Origin: Parapedobacter sp964498395
GTDB taxonomy: Bacteria > Bacteroidota > Bacteroidia > Sphingobacteriales > Sphingobacteriaceae
DNA length: 64,000 bases
Direction: 5' to 3'
NCBI GenBank assembly: GCA_964498395.1
Contig: CAZCHE010000002.1
Location: 1-64,000, forward strand
A program made the translations under genes and the position numbers. The stretch's first letter is position 1. Each line of letters opens with the position of its first letter. Below, piece after piece: positions 32,515-41,740 of the stretch. The notes beneath the pieces are model-generated. The model made no database searches. It saw only the letters and a program-made list of their open reading frames with translations, and had not been told where the DNA came from.

Positions 32515-33393
32515 ATGAAATATATTAGCCTGACAGTATTATTTTTCGCCATGGTATCGATGGCATTTGCGCAACGCCCCGTCGTAGCTGACACCATCAT
32601 CATGGAAGACGTGAAAACCGGAGAGAAACGTAAGGTACGCATCATCATACCGGGCAAGGACGAGGGTGTGGTGACCATCGAGAAGACAGACAAGGTATAC
32701 CGCATGGATAGCAGCGTCACCGAAACCACGACCTCAAAAACCATCCACAAGACCCCAAGGAGGACGTCGCGCCCGATTTACGGCATTACCTTTTCCAGGG
32801 TAGACCTTGGTTTGGTCAAGCTGGTGGATAACGGCAGCTTTACCTTGTCGGATGATAACCGCGATTTCCGGTATCGCCCGGGTAAAACGGTCAATTTCGG
32901 CTTCGACGTCTTGCAGGCGGGATACCGCTTCAATGACAATTTCCGCATATTCTTGTCGGGCGGTTTCGATTGGACGTATATCCGCTTGCGGGAGAATATC
33001 GACTTCCTGGAGAATACCACGCCATTAGACTGGGAGACCCGCACCGATGTGGAATTTACCAAAAACCGGTTGACTTCCACCTACCTTCGCTTGCCATTGA
33101 CCTTTGAGTTCCGGAGCAAGCACTACAGCGGACTGGGCCGGGTCAAGTTTGCGTTTGGCCCAGAAGGTGGGTTCTTGCTGAAAGGTACGCAGCGCTTCAA
33201 AAGCGATGAGCTGGGCAGGCAGAAATTTAAAGATGATTATAACTTCACCCAGTTCCGTTATGGAGCGTTCGCCCGGTTTGGGGTTGGTTCATTCGGTATC
33301 TACGGCAAGTATTATTTCAATGACATCTTTGAGAACAGTCCAGCTCAATCGGGGTTGCAAAACTTCACCTTTGGTGTGATGATGGGCTTTTAA
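32515..33393 (+). CDS. Outer-membrane beta-barrel protein (PorT-like)
   Basis: 292 residues from the ATG at 32515, which gives a clean signal peptide (MKYISLTVLFFAMVSMAFAQ). Residues 100-292 alternate as beta strands ending in aromatic residues (NFTFGVMMGF), typical of small outer-membrane barrels. It is the last gene of the sigma/anti-sigma operon, whose target may be the envelope. An in-frame ATG at 32410 would add an untypical leader. Confidence 0.75.
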   Translation: MKYISLTVLFFAMVSMAFAQRPVVADTIIMEDVKTGEKRKVRIIIPGKDEGVVTIEKTDKVYRMDSSVTETTTSKTIHKTPRRTSRPIYGITFSRVDLGLVKLVDNGSFTLSDDNRDFRYRPGKTVNFGFDVLQAGYRFNDNFRIFLSGGFDWTYIRLRENIDFLENTTPLDWETRTDVEFTKNRLTSTYLRLPLTFEFRSKHYSGLGRVKFAFGPEGGFLLKGTQRFKSDELGRQKFKDDYNFTQFRYGAFARFGVGSFGIYGKYYFNDIFENSPAQSGLQNFTFGVMMGF

Positions 33394-33441
33394 ACCTGAA
33401 TTCAGGTTAGCCCCTTACCGATATATTTTTGTACTTTCGTG

Positions 33442-33472
33442 CCGTTCCGGTTTGCGCCGGAGCGGTTTTTTT
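33442..33472 (+). terminator. Terminator hairpin ending at the next start codon
   Basis: CCGTTCCGG (33442-33450) pairs with CCGGAGCGG (33457-33465; CCG/CGG and CCGG/CCGG base pairs), followed by seven T, then directly ATG at 33473. It should end the sigma operon, but it also occupies the whole translation-initiation region of the ABC gene. Confidence 0.7.
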
Positions 33473-34525
33473 ATGGCATTAACCCCTACAAATCCCCCTT
33501 CCTGCTCGGTGCCCCATGATGTGCAGCGCGAAGGCCTTCCCTTGATCTATGGCGAGCAACTGAGCCGGGCATTTCACGGCAAGGAGCCGATCGTGGCCGT
33601 TAGCGGACTCACGTTCGGTATCCATGAAAGTCGGATCACGGCGATCATCGGGGAAAGTGGTAGCGGAAAAAGCACGCTACTCCGGCTGATCTATGGACTA
33701 TTGGAGCCCGATGCCGGTGAGGTACGGTATCGGGGTTGGAAAGTACCAAATCCACGCGAAAAATTAATCCCTGGCCACGATGCCATGCGGATGGTGTCGC
33801 AAGGGTTTGACGACCTGAATACCTATGCCAATGTATGGGATAATGTGGCTTCGCAATTGCCCAATACGGATCTGGATGCAAAATTCAGCCGTACGGAAGA
33901 AATCTTATCGCGGCTGCGGATAATCCACTTGGCCAAGCAGCGGATTGCCGATTTGAGTGGAGGGGAAAAGCAGCGGGTGGCCATATCGAGGGCATTGGTC
34001 AATGACCCCGAGGTGCTCTTGATGGATGAACCGTTTAATCAGGTGGATGCATCGTTCCGCGAAATCTTACAGCAGGATATCCGTCGTATTGTAGCCGATA
34101 CCGGACTTACCGTCGTATTGGTGTCCCACGATCCCGCCGAAGTGCTGTCTATGGCTGATGATTTGCTGGTATTGAAGGATGGGCAATTGGTGGCATCGGG
34201 CAGCCCTGCTGCACTCTATCAGCGGCCTCCAAATGCGTATACCGCTCGGTTGTTGGCCAAGAGTAATATCCTCCGTGCGGAAGAAGCACATGCATTGGGT
34301 ATCGACGTGAGTGCCGAAGTAGCGGTGCATCCGGAATGGCTGGTACTGCATGAAAATGAGGCGTCTCCGTTTGAAATAAAGGACGTGCGCTTCAAAGGTT
34401 TTTATGAGGAGCTGACCATCGGTGATGGGTACGTAAACATCCGGGCGGTAAGCCAGGCGCCCGGTACGCTCCAATCGGGCACACGTGTGGGTATCCGCAT
34501 TACCCATTACCATCCATTGGATTAA
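33473..34525 (+). CDS. ABC transporter ATP-binding protein
   Basis: 350 residues from the ATG at 33473. The nucleotide-binding domain has Walker A GESGSGKST, Q-loop MVSQGFDDLN, signature LSGGEKQR, Walker B VLLMDEPF and switch histidine VLVSHD. A C-terminal extension of about 100 residues (VHPEWLVLH, IRAVSQAPGTLQSGTRVGI) resembles the TOBE-like domain of importer-type ATPases. No permease gene is adjacent, so its partner is unknown. Its stop overlaps the convergent TolC-like gene by 4 bp. The T-tract right before the start means it may be poorly translated or start further in. Confidence 0.88.
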   Translation: MALTPTNPPSCSVPHDVQREGLPLIYGEQLSRAFHGKEPIVAVSGLTFGIHESRITAIIGESGSGKSTLLRLIYGLLEPDAGEVRYRGWKVPNPREKLIPGHDAMRMVSQGFDDLNTYANVWDNVASQLPNTDLDAKFSRTEEILSRLRIIHLAKQRIADLSGGEKQRVAISRALVNDPEVLLMDEPFNQVDASFREILQQDIRRIVADTGLTVVLVSHDPAEVLSMADDLLVLKDGQLVASGSPAALYQRPPNAYTARLLAKSNILRAEEAHALGIDVSAEVAVHPEWLVLHENEASPFEIKDVRFKGFYEELTIGDGYVNIRAVSQAPGTLQSGTRVGIRITHYHPLD

Positions 34526-35859
34526 TTGGCGGTTCCCAATATCATTTCCCCATTATAGTAATCAACGACCCGTTGCCGGAGATGCCATTGGTAGCGGGCG
34601 ATGACCAGGTTGGCATTGGCATTATCCATCTTGTTTTTAGCCATCAGAAATTCCACGGAATTGATCGCTCCCGCATTGAAACGAACCTCCGCGACGCGGA
34701 ACGATTCCGTATAATGCTCCACCTGTTCGACCAGGTTGGTGTAATTCTCCTTTGCAGCATCCAGATTGAACAAGACTTGATGGGCGGTTTGCTGCAATTG
34801 GTTGCGGGTATTTTCAGCAATATACTCCGCATCGAGGAGATTGAGTTTCGCTCTCGCGACGTTATTGCGCACCTGCAACCGATTCAATATCGGTATGGAA
34901 AGGGTAAACGATAGGTTTTGCCCGACCCGATCCTGAACCTGATCGAGATACACTCCATTGCCATGTATGTAGCTGCTGCCCAATCCCGCACTGGCGGAAA
35001 GCGATGGCAGGTAGGATGAGCGTGCGGCTTTCAGTCCGAACTGGGCTTGCCTTGCCCTGTGGTCTACTGCTTTGATAATGCCCAGGTGCTCGGTAGCCGT
35101 CTGGTAAAGCTGCGTGGGGTTTTCGGATAGCTGGGCCGACGCCAGGGGCAATTCCTGCAACGATGTGAGGGCGACGGTTTGGTCGTAGGGTTTGTTCAGT
35201 AAGCTGAATAAGCTAACTAATGCTTCATTATATCGATTCTTCGCGTCATTGAGACCATTGAGTTCGCTGGCGTACTGTCCTCTGAGGTCGTAATATTCGC
35301 CCGGAGAGATGTTGCCCTCTTCATGGAGCAACGTCGTTCTGCCTACCTGTTCGCGGGTTACTTCAAGTTGGTTTTCGATTTGCACCACCATGTCCCGGGT
35401 GGTGAGCACTTGTATATAGGCCGATGTGACGTCGAGGGCAACCCGCTCGTTGACCAGCTGCTCCTCCAGTTGTGCAGCCCGGTACGCGTGCGCCTGCTGG
35501 GTAATGTTGTGGAACATGCGCAGGCCATCAAACAAAACCACCGAGCTGCTGATGCTTTGGTTCCCGTATCGGTTGGTGACATTGTTCAAGTACTGGTTGG
35601 TCTCCGGGTCAATGGCCCGACCCACCTCAAAGGAATGCCCTAACCGAGCATTCAAGTCGGGTAGCAAATTATGTTTTGCTTGCCGTAAATCAATACCCTG
35701 GCTTTGTCTACGAAGTTGGTTTTGCCGGACCTCCAGGTTATTCTCCATTGCCATTTGGATACATTTTTCCAACGTCAGCGTGTCTTGTGCAACGGTAGGC
35801 TGGCCAAACAACAAAGGGGCTGCAGCGAGGCAAATGATATAACGGAACTTATTGAGCAT
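34522..35859 (-). CDS. TolC-family outer-membrane efflux protein
   Basis: 445 residues from the ATG at 35859 (signal peptide: LAAAPLLFGQPTVAQ). Two repeated OEP helical domains are visible: LTLEKCIQMAMENNLEVRQNQLRRQ at the start and LSFTLSIPILNRLQVRNNVARAKLNLLDAEY in the second half. It forms the outer-membrane channel of tripartite efflux or type I secretion systems. No inner-membrane pump is adjacent in the same orientation, but the LytS/LytTR pair and DoxX/DUF4407 genes lie upstream on the same strand. Confidence 0.9.
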   Translation of the reverse strand: MLNKFRYIICLAAAPLLFGQPTVAQDTLTLEKCIQMAMENNLEVRQNQLRRQSQGIDLRQAKHNLLPDLNARLGHSFEVGRAIDPETNQYLNNVTNRYGNQSISSSVVLFDGLRMFHNITQQAHAYRAAQLEEQLVNERVALDVTSAYIQVLTTRDMVVQIENQLEVTREQVGRTTLLHEEGNISPGEYYDLRGQYASELNGLNDAKNRYNEALVSLFSLLNKPYDQTVALTSLQELPLASAQLSENPTQLYQTATEHLGIIKAVDHRARQAQFGLKAARSSYLPSLSASAGLGSSYIHGNGVYLDQVQDRVGQNLSFTLSIPILNRLQVRNNVARAKLNLLDAEYIAENTRNQLQQTAHQVLFNLDAAKENYTNLVEQVEHYTESFRVAEVRFNAGAINSVEFLMAKNKMDNANANLVIARYQWHLRQRVVDYYNGEMILGTAN

Positions 35860-36014
35860 TTCGTGTCTATATTTTTTGGCATCCATCATACATAGTTTGC
35901 GCCAAAAATGTAACTAAAAGATAATAAGCGTATTGAGAAATAACGTTTCGATGGTCGGCGTTCGATATCGTGCAGTAAGTGTTCGAAAACGAACACCACT
36001 GTGCGGGTGGTTGG

Positions 36015-36698
36015 TTATTTCGTGGCCAATTGGCGAAGGGGCACCAGATACGATGCACCGACGGGTAAAATGCTGCCGTTGACCGTTACTTGGTGGCGTT
36101 CTATCTTTTGGATTTTATGGATGGACGTGATAAACGAGCGATGGATGCGTAGGAAACGATCGGTTGGCAAAAGGTCCTCACATTCGGTAATGGTCATCCG
36201 ACTGAGGACATGGCGGTCGCCCAGTACAAAATTGACGTAATTGCCCGTGGCTTCCAGGTAGTCGATTTCGTCATACAGCACCCTGACCTGCTCATACCCC
36301 GTTTTCACAAAGAGGTAATCCCGTTTTTCGTCGTTGGCCCCACGCAGTTGCAGCCATTCCTGTGCTTTGTTGCAGGCTTTGAGGAAACGGGGAAGCGAAA
36401 AGGGCTTAAGCAAGTAATCCACGGCATCCAGTTCGAAACCCGAAATCGCATGTTCGGAATAGGCCGTGGTAAAGATGACCAGCGGCTTTTTGCTGAGGCT
36501 CCTGAAAAACTCAATGCCGGAGATATCGGGCATCTTGATGTCGAGGAACAGGAGGTCGATGGGGTGTTGTCGTAGGTAATCCATCGCTTCGAAGGCATTG
36601 GTAAAGGTAGCCTGCAAGTCGATGAAAGGCACTTTTTCCGCATGGTTACGCACCACTTCGAGGGCAATGGGTTCGTCGTCTATGGCAATGGCGGTCAT
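36015..36698 (-). CDS. LytTR-family response regulator (downstream module)
   Basis: 227 residues from the ATG at 36698 (MTAIAIDDEPIALEVVRNHA). Receiver domain with phosphoacceptor in LLFLDIKMPD, then DAVDYLLKPF, and a C-terminal LytTR domain (FVKTGYEQVRVLYDEIDYLEATGNYVNFVLGD, FLRIHRSFITSIHKIQKIERHQV). It is paired with the kinase 138 bp upstream. Likely targets are the two operators at 38304-38332 and 40192-40220, by inference from position and architecture. Confidence 0.92.
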   Translation of the reverse strand: MTAIAIDDEPIALEVVRNHAEKVPFIDLQATFTNAFEAMDYLRQHPIDLLFLDIKMPDISGIEFFRSLSKKPLVIFTTAYSEHAISGFELDAVDYLLKPFSLPRFLKACNKAQEWLQLRGANDEKRDYLFVKTGYEQVRVLYDEIDYLEATGNYVNFVLGDRHVLSRMTITECEDLLPTDRFLRIHRSFITSIHKIQKIERHQVTVNGSILPVGASYLVPLRQLATK

Positions 36699-36836
36699 CA
36701 AAATAGCTGCTAAACTGTCTACTAAGTTACTTTTTTTATAGTTAATAAGGCACAAAATAGTCTTGAAAGATTCATCATCGTTCAGCTTTCGGATATCAAT
36801 CGCTTTTATTCGGTCAATAGTAGCCTTTTGGTGTGA

Positions 36837-38246
36837 TTAATAGGTGATCGTCAGGTGCACGAAAAATTCCTGTGTGGTTTCACGGATAATCAGTTCGTGC
36901 CGCCCGGGATAAAGCATGGCCAATCGTTGTTTCACATTTTCCAACCCGATACCCGAATGCCGCTGTTCGGGGTCGGCGTCTGACTTGCGATGGATGCTGT
37001 TATGTACGTCGAAAAGCAATTGGCCTTCCGATTCGTACAGGCTGATATTGATCCATGATTTTTCCTGCAGGCTGATGCCGTGTTTGAAGGCGTTTTCTAC
37101 GAAGGGGATGAGGAGCATGGGAGCAATATACGTGCTTTCGAGGGCATCCTTGATGTCACAGTCTACGATGATGTCTGGTGATGTGGCGGTGCGCAGTTGT
37201 TGGAGATCAATGTAATTGCGGAGGTACTCGATTTCGCGGGCCAATAGGATGCGGTCCTGGTTGTTCTCGTGCAGCATGAAGCGCATCATGTCGCCGAGTT
37301 TCTGGATACCGGAGGAGGTACGCTCCGCGTGTTCCTGCAATGCTGTGCCATAGAGCGTATTGAGGATATTAAATAGGAAATGTGGATTGATCTGCGAACG
37401 GAGGAAACTCAGGTCGGCCGAGGCTTGGCCCAGCTCGATCTTGAGGTTGATCAGTTGTGCGATCCGTTCCTTTTGGCGTTGGTAGATATAGTGGGATAGC
37501 GGCAAGGTCAAGAGGGCGACACAAAACCACGTAACAACAAACGCTTCGCCGTCTGACCTCGTCAGCTTTTCCAGAAATATACCGAAGGGAAGGTAGGTTA
37601 TAAACGATAACGGGATAGCCAGTAGCAGGTATTTGCCCAGCCGATCACCACGGTTTTTGCTCCACGGAATCAACCAATACGTGTTAAGTGCGAAGAGTAT
37701 ATAGCCGTAGATGACTGCGCAGAGCCACACGAAGGCGAGGATATAGTTGATCGACAAAGACAGCAAGAACACCAGTACCCCGGCGCCCAATACGACTAAG
37801 CTCTCTTGGGTAATCCGGGAAGCTAAGTTGTTATTCTGCAACTGTATATACCGGATGCTACGCTTGATCAATTCGTAGACAATCGTGAGTACTAAAGCCA
37901 AAGCGGCACCACCCAGGGATTGTCCATGGGGGAGGTAATGCCAAAAGTCATTACCTCGATAGGGATGATAGCCCTGTATCCATATACAGATCGCCAGGCC
38001 TAACCATGTCGCGAAAAACAACAGCAGGGTGAGTGCGATACCTGCTTCTACTTTTCGCTTGATGAAAAAGGCTGGGGAAATCCATTGGGTAAACACCATG
38101 AAGGCGCCATAGATCACGGTGGCATAGCCCACCCAAGATACTAGGGCCCGCTTAGTTTGATGTGCCATACCATTGCTATAGAAGAGGATAAGGATAAAAA
38201 TGAATATGGCGGTAGCTAGAATGGATTCAATACGTCTGAGTTTCAT
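36837..38246 (-). CDS. LytS-like sensor histidine kinase
   Basis: 469 residues from the ATG at 38246; upstream in-frame codons are untypical. Seven or eight membrane helices at about 10-265 are followed by the canonical phosphoacceptor block LRSQINPHFLFNILNTLYGTAL and an ATPase domain (LLIPFVENAFKHGI, GIGLENVKQRLAML). The large membrane part probably binds a small ligand within the bilayer. A candidate LytTR operator lies 58 bp upstream. Confidence 0.9.
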   Translation of the reverse strand: MKLRRIESILATAIFIFILILFYSNGMAHQTKRALVSWVGYATVIYGAFMVFTQWISPAFFIKRKVEAGIALTLLLFFATWLGLAICIWIQGYHPYRGNDFWHYLPHGQSLGGAALALVLTIVYELIKRSIRYIQLQNNNLASRITQESLVVLGAGVLVFLLSLSINYILAFVWLCAVIYGYILFALNTYWLIPWSKNRGDRLGKYLLLAIPLSFITYLPFGIFLEKLTRSDGEAFVVTWFCVALLTLPLSHYIYQRQKERIAQLINLKIELGQASADLSFLRSQINPHFLFNILNTLYGTALQEHAERTSSGIQKLGDMMRFMLHENNQDRILLAREIEYLRNYIDLQQLRTATSPDIIVDCDIKDALESTYIAPMLLIPFVENAFKHGISLQEKSWINISLYESEGQLLFDVHNSIHRKSDADPEQRHSGIGLENVKQRLAMLYPGRHELIIRETTQEFFVHLTITY

Positions 38247-38303
38247 GACCGTTTGTTTTGCTGAGGCAATGTTAGGTAATCTGTGGACGTTACGCAACCA
38301 TAC

Positions 38304-38332
38304 GGGATGAAAGTGGGCATCTGTGGGGTGAA
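38304..38332 (+). promoter_or_regulatory. Candidate LytTR operator upstream of the kinase gene
   Basis: GGGATGAA (38304-38311) and GGGGTGAA (38325-38332) form a direct repeat with 21-bp start-to-start spacing, the two-turn arrangement bound by LytTR dimers such as AgrA. The same pair recurs at 40192-40220. Confidence 0.6.
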
Positions 38333-38350
38333 TGGATAGGTAGTGGCGGT

Positions 38351-38971
38351 TTAATGTGCAGGTACCTGACGCCGATATCCGATGACAAGTCCGATCGTGC
38401 CAATTACAAAACATACACCGAACCAAAGGATCGGGTCGTACGCATCGACGAGCAACCGGTAACCGAAGGTAAACAAGAACAAGCAACCGCCTGTCAGCGT
38501 CCAAATGGGGCTGTCTTCAACCGTATGATCCGGTGGGGTGATGGTCGGTTGGTTGATGAGCATCCGGAGTTCGTCGCTGTGCCACCAAAGTAGCACCAGG
38601 CTGGCCAACAGCATCAATCCGGTAATAGCCGGTGTTCCGGAAAACCCCGGTAGGGAAATGGTGATGACAAATACATTGAGTACGAGCGGTAGGTTGATAA
38701 GCGCACCTAGCTTTGCGTAGCGCTGGGTTATGAGCAGCAATCCGGTAACGAGCTGTGCCAGTCCGATAAATTGCCAATAGAGACCCGACTGGTACATCGT
38801 TTCGAAGAAATGGAATGCAGTGCCAAACGGTTCGTTTTCACCACTTGATGTGGTAAATCGTTTGCCCTTCAGTTTGATTAACGCAGCAAACACCCATGCA
38901 CCTCCGATGAGGTAACGGGTGTAAATAATGAAAATACATGGCCAAAAAGCCATTTTCAACCGGCGTAGCAT
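38351..38971 (-). CDS. DoxX-like membrane protein
   Basis: 206 residues with five or six hydrophobic helices: YLIGGAWVFAALIKLKGKRF, FIGLAQLVTGLLLITQRYAKLGALINLPLVLNVFVITISL, LMLLASLVLLWW and two C-terminal helices. The pattern of a short loop with FxxxLxKL and the Q-RxAxLG segment fits DoxX/DoxD-type proteins of unknown or redox-linked function. It lies 18 bp after the DUF4407 gene and 104 bp before the kinase gene, same strand. Confidence 0.75.
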   Translation of the reverse strand: MLRRLKMAFWPCIFIIYTRYLIGGAWVFAALIKLKGKRFTTSSGENEPFGTAFHFFETMYQSGLYWQFIGLAQLVTGLLLITQRYAKLGALINLPLVLNVFVITISLPGFSGTPAITGLMLLASLVLLWWHSDELRMLINQPTITPPDHTVEDSPIWTLTGGCLFLFTFGYRLLVDAYDPILWFGVCFVIGTIGLVIGYRRQVPAH

Positions 38972-38989
38972 ATATGTATGAGCGTATGC

Positions 38990-40084
38990 TTAGGTGTATT
39001 CTTCCGTATCCAATTCCCGTATGCGGCGTTCCATAAGCGTTTGGATATGGCGGTCTTGCGTTTGATCAATGGACGTCATTTCCGCGTCGCGGTCTTTGCC
39101 CGACCGGTGCATTGCGATGGCTTGGGTGTCTTGTATGGCGGCATCGTATGCATCTCGGGCACTCATCAGCTTGACGAATACCGGTAAGCATTCAAAGAAA
39201 ATAAACAGGAGCATGATGAAGGTAATCGACCAATAGTTCGCTTGGTTTACACTTCCATCGGCATTGTACTTCAGGTTGCCCAAGGCTTCGTTACGGTCAG
39301 CAAATCCTGCTAGTTTCACGGCCTCTTCAAGCTGTGCACCCGTGAGCATTGGGCTGTCTAATAACCCCTCGGCTACCTTGCGTTGCTGGATGAAAGCCTC
39401 CTGCGTGCGGATGGTGGCACGCAGTGTATCTAGGTACTGTTCTTGTTTCAATAGGTCGGCCTGTCGCTGTTTGGCATACGGCCCATAACCGACGATACCG
39501 GAGGTTTCCGGGGTTTTTTCACCAAAAGTCTCCAACGTTAGTTTAAGCCTGCCCGCTTTGATGGATGCTTCCAACGAATCTCGTTCCACTTTGAGTTCGT
39601 CGATTTTCTTGAGTTCGATGGCATATTTGCTGTCGAAGGTGTTATTGAGTGTATCGATGGCTGCACGTTGCCGATCCAGGTAAGTGATTTTTAACTGTTC
39701 ACGGATTTCTTTGTCAAATACCTTCAGTTCCAATGGCCGGGCGATGACGATACCGATGAGTATGGCCAATAGGATGCGGGGAGTGGCTTGTAGAAATTGC
39801 TTGCCCGCTGAGGCATTTTTATTGATGCTGGATACGATGTACCGATCGAGGTTAAAGATGGCGAGCCCCCATAATAGTCCGAAAGCCAAGGCGTATAGAA
39901 AAGCGGAGCCGCCGCCACTAAATACAAAATAAAGGGCATATCCCCCGGACAGCGCAGCAAACAAGCCGGTAAAAAATACCGTCGCACCGATGCCCACATA
40001 TTTGTTGTGTTCTGCAGGGTATTTTTCCAGCATCGCTTGGTGCACACCGCTGCACCACCAGAAGAAACGGGTTATTTTTTTCAT
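38990..40084 (-). CDS. DUF4407 membrane protein
   Basis: 364 residues. The N-terminus reads ITRFFWWCSGVHQAMLEKYPAEHNKYVGIGATVFFTGLFAALSGGYAL, the typical start of DUF4407 proteins. Three N-terminal membrane helices are followed by a long coiled coil (about 130-265) and a fourth helix (about 290-310: WSITFIMLLFIFFECLPVFVKLM). Function unknown; it has the shape of a membrane-anchored sensor or scaffold. It is the first gene of the DUF4407-DoxX-LytS-LytTR run, with a candidate operator 108 bp upstream. Confidence 0.88.
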   Translation of the reverse strand: MKKITRFFWWCSGVHQAMLEKYPAEHNKYVGIGATVFFTGLFAALSGGYALYFVFSGGGSAFLYALAFGLLWGLAIFNLDRYIVSSINKNASAGKQFLQATPRILLAILIGIVIARPLELKVFDKEIREQLKITYLDRQRAAIDTLNNTFDSKYAIELKKIDELKVERDSLEASIKAGRLKLTLETFGEKTPETSGIVGYGPYAKQRQADLLKQEQYLDTLRATIRTQEAFIQQRKVAEGLLDSPMLTGAQLEEAVKLAGFADRNEALGNLKYNADGSVNQANYWSITFIMLLFIFFECLPVFVKLMSARDAYDAAIQDTQAIAMHRSGKDRDAEMTSIDQTQDRHIQTLMERRIRELDTEEYT

Positions 40085-40191
40085 TGTTTTGGGATATCCA
40101 TTGAATTAGACAGCTTGGAAGCCAAAATGTTACGAACTTCCACTTTCGACTCGGCAATAGTACGGATTATGGGGTTGATGTGTGTGTTTTT

Positions 40192-40220
40192 GGGATGAAA
40201 GTGCGGAAATGTGGGGTGAA
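40192..40220 (+). promoter_or_regulatory. Candidate LytTR operator upstream of DUF4407
   Basis: GGGATGAA (40192-40199) and GGGGTGAA (40213-40220), again 21 bp start to start. It lies in a 331-bp divergent intergenic region (40085-40415) that otherwise shows no gene. It could act on the DUF4407 gene and on the sugar-dehydrogenase gene on the other side. Confidence 0.6.
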
Positions 40221-40415
40221 ATATGCGGCTATTTACACGAGTAGGTTGACCTTGATAAGGTCGTGTTTTGTAATATTCCCGCTGAAACCCACGGATTTGT
40301 GCGCACATTAAGCGGAAAATTGTTGAATTTTCCAATCGAAAGGGTTTCTTTTGTATAACATTAATGGCCGTGACGCCACTACTTATCAAAAAGACAACGA
40401 CTAAATTATAACAAA

Positions 40416-41723
40416 ATGGCACTTCAATTAACGACAAAAAGAACAAACACGACCTTGTCAATGGGCACATGGTTAATTAGCTGTTTAACGGGTATACTGC
40501 TATGCGCCTGCGGCGGGGGCAACGGTAAGATGGCTACGGATCCGGACAATGCGGGTTTGACACTACCCCAAGGATTTGGTGCATTGAAAGTGGCCGATAG
40601 TATCGGCAATGGCCGGCATCTGGTCGTGAATGCTAACGGCGATGTATTTGTCAAATTACAACGGGCAATTGATGGCAAGGGTGTTATCATGCTGACCGAT
40701 ACGGATGGCGATGGCAGGGCAGATGAGCAAAGCGGGTTTGGTGATTATGGTGGTACGGGTATTTTTATCAAGGGTAATTTCCTTTATGCTTCTTCCAATA
40801 GTGAGGTATTTCGTTATGCACTGGATGAAAATGGGCATGTATCTAACCCGAATACCCCGGATACGATCATCACGGGGTTGATCGACCGTCGGCAGCATAA
40901 CTCCAAGTCAATCGCCTTGGATGACAATGGAAATATCTACGTAAATATTGGGGCATACTCGAATGTGTGCCAGGAACAAGATCGGACGTTTGGCTCTCCT
41001 GGAATGCGGCCTTGCCCGATTTTGGATTCCGCGGGAGGGATATGGCAGTTCCGGGCTGACGGTATCCGGCAAAGTTATGGTGAGGGCGAACGCTATGCGA
41101 CGGGGCTGCGTAATGTAGTGGGGCTCGATTGGAACCAACAGACAGGCGCGCTGTTTGTCATGCAGCACGGACGAGACAACCTCCATGACTTCTATCCGGA
41201 GATGTACGGCGAAACGGGTGTCGAACTGCCTTCAGAGGCCATGTATCGGTTAAGCAAGGGTGCCGATGCCGGTTGGCCGTATGCGTATTACGACCACCTG
41301 CAAAAGAAAAACATCGTCAATCCGGAATATGGCGGTGACGGTAAACTGGAGGCCGATACCGGAATCCTCGATCCGGTGGTCGCTTTTCCCAGCCACCTTG
41401 CACCTAACGACCTATTGTTCTACACCGGTGACCTGTTTCCTGAACGGTACCGGAATGGTGCTTTCGTGGCTTTCCACGGATCTTGGAATAGGGCCCCGAA
41501 GCAGCAGGGGTACTTTGTTGCCTTCGTGCCCTTTGAAAATGGGGAACCCAGCGGCGATTGGGAGGTATTTGCCGATGGATTTGCCGGCTTGGAAAACATC
41601 GAGGGCCCCGGCGAGGCCGCACACCGCCCCTGCGGGCTAGCCCAAGGACCTGATGGCTCGCTTTATGTGTCGGATAGCGTCAATGGAACGGTATATCGGA
41701 TTGTCTACGAAGGGGCTGGGTAG
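40416..41723 (+). CDS. PQQ-type sugar dehydrogenase-like lipoprotein
   Basis: 435 residues; the ATG at 40461 gives a better signal peptide (MGTWLISCLTGILLCAC, lipobox LLCAC). The rest is a six-bladed propeller of the sorbosone/glucose dehydrogenase group: LPQGFGALKVADSIGNGRHLVV, DTDGDGRADE, GLRNVVGLDWNQQTGALFVMQHGRDNL, PEYGGDG and the final GPDGSLYVSDSVNGTVYRI. Members oxidise sugars with PQQ in the periplasm. No PQQ synthesis gene is in the window, so cofactor and substrate remain open. Confidence 0.85.
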   Translation: MALQLTTKRTNTTLSMGTWLISCLTGILLCACGGGNGKMATDPDNAGLTLPQGFGALKVADSIGNGRHLVVNANGDVFVKLQRAIDGKGVIMLTDTDGDGRADEQSGFGDYGGTGIFIKGNFLYASSNSEVFRYALDENGHVSNPNTPDTIITGLIDRRQHNSKSIALDDNGNIYVNIGAYSNVCQEQDRTFGSPGMRPCPILDSAGGIWQFRADGIRQSYGEGERYATGLRNVVGLDWNQQTGALFVMQHGRDNLHDFYPEMYGETGVELPSEAMYRLSKGADAGWPYAYYDHLQKKNIVNPEYGGDGKLEADTGILDPVVAFPSHLAPNDLLFYTGDLFPERYRNGAFVAFHGSWNRAPKQQGYFVAFVPFENGEPSGDWEVFADGFAGLENIEGPGEAAHRPCGLAQGPDGSLYVSDSVNGTVYRIVYEGAG

Positions 41724-41740
41724 CCGCTGCGTGGGTCGCG

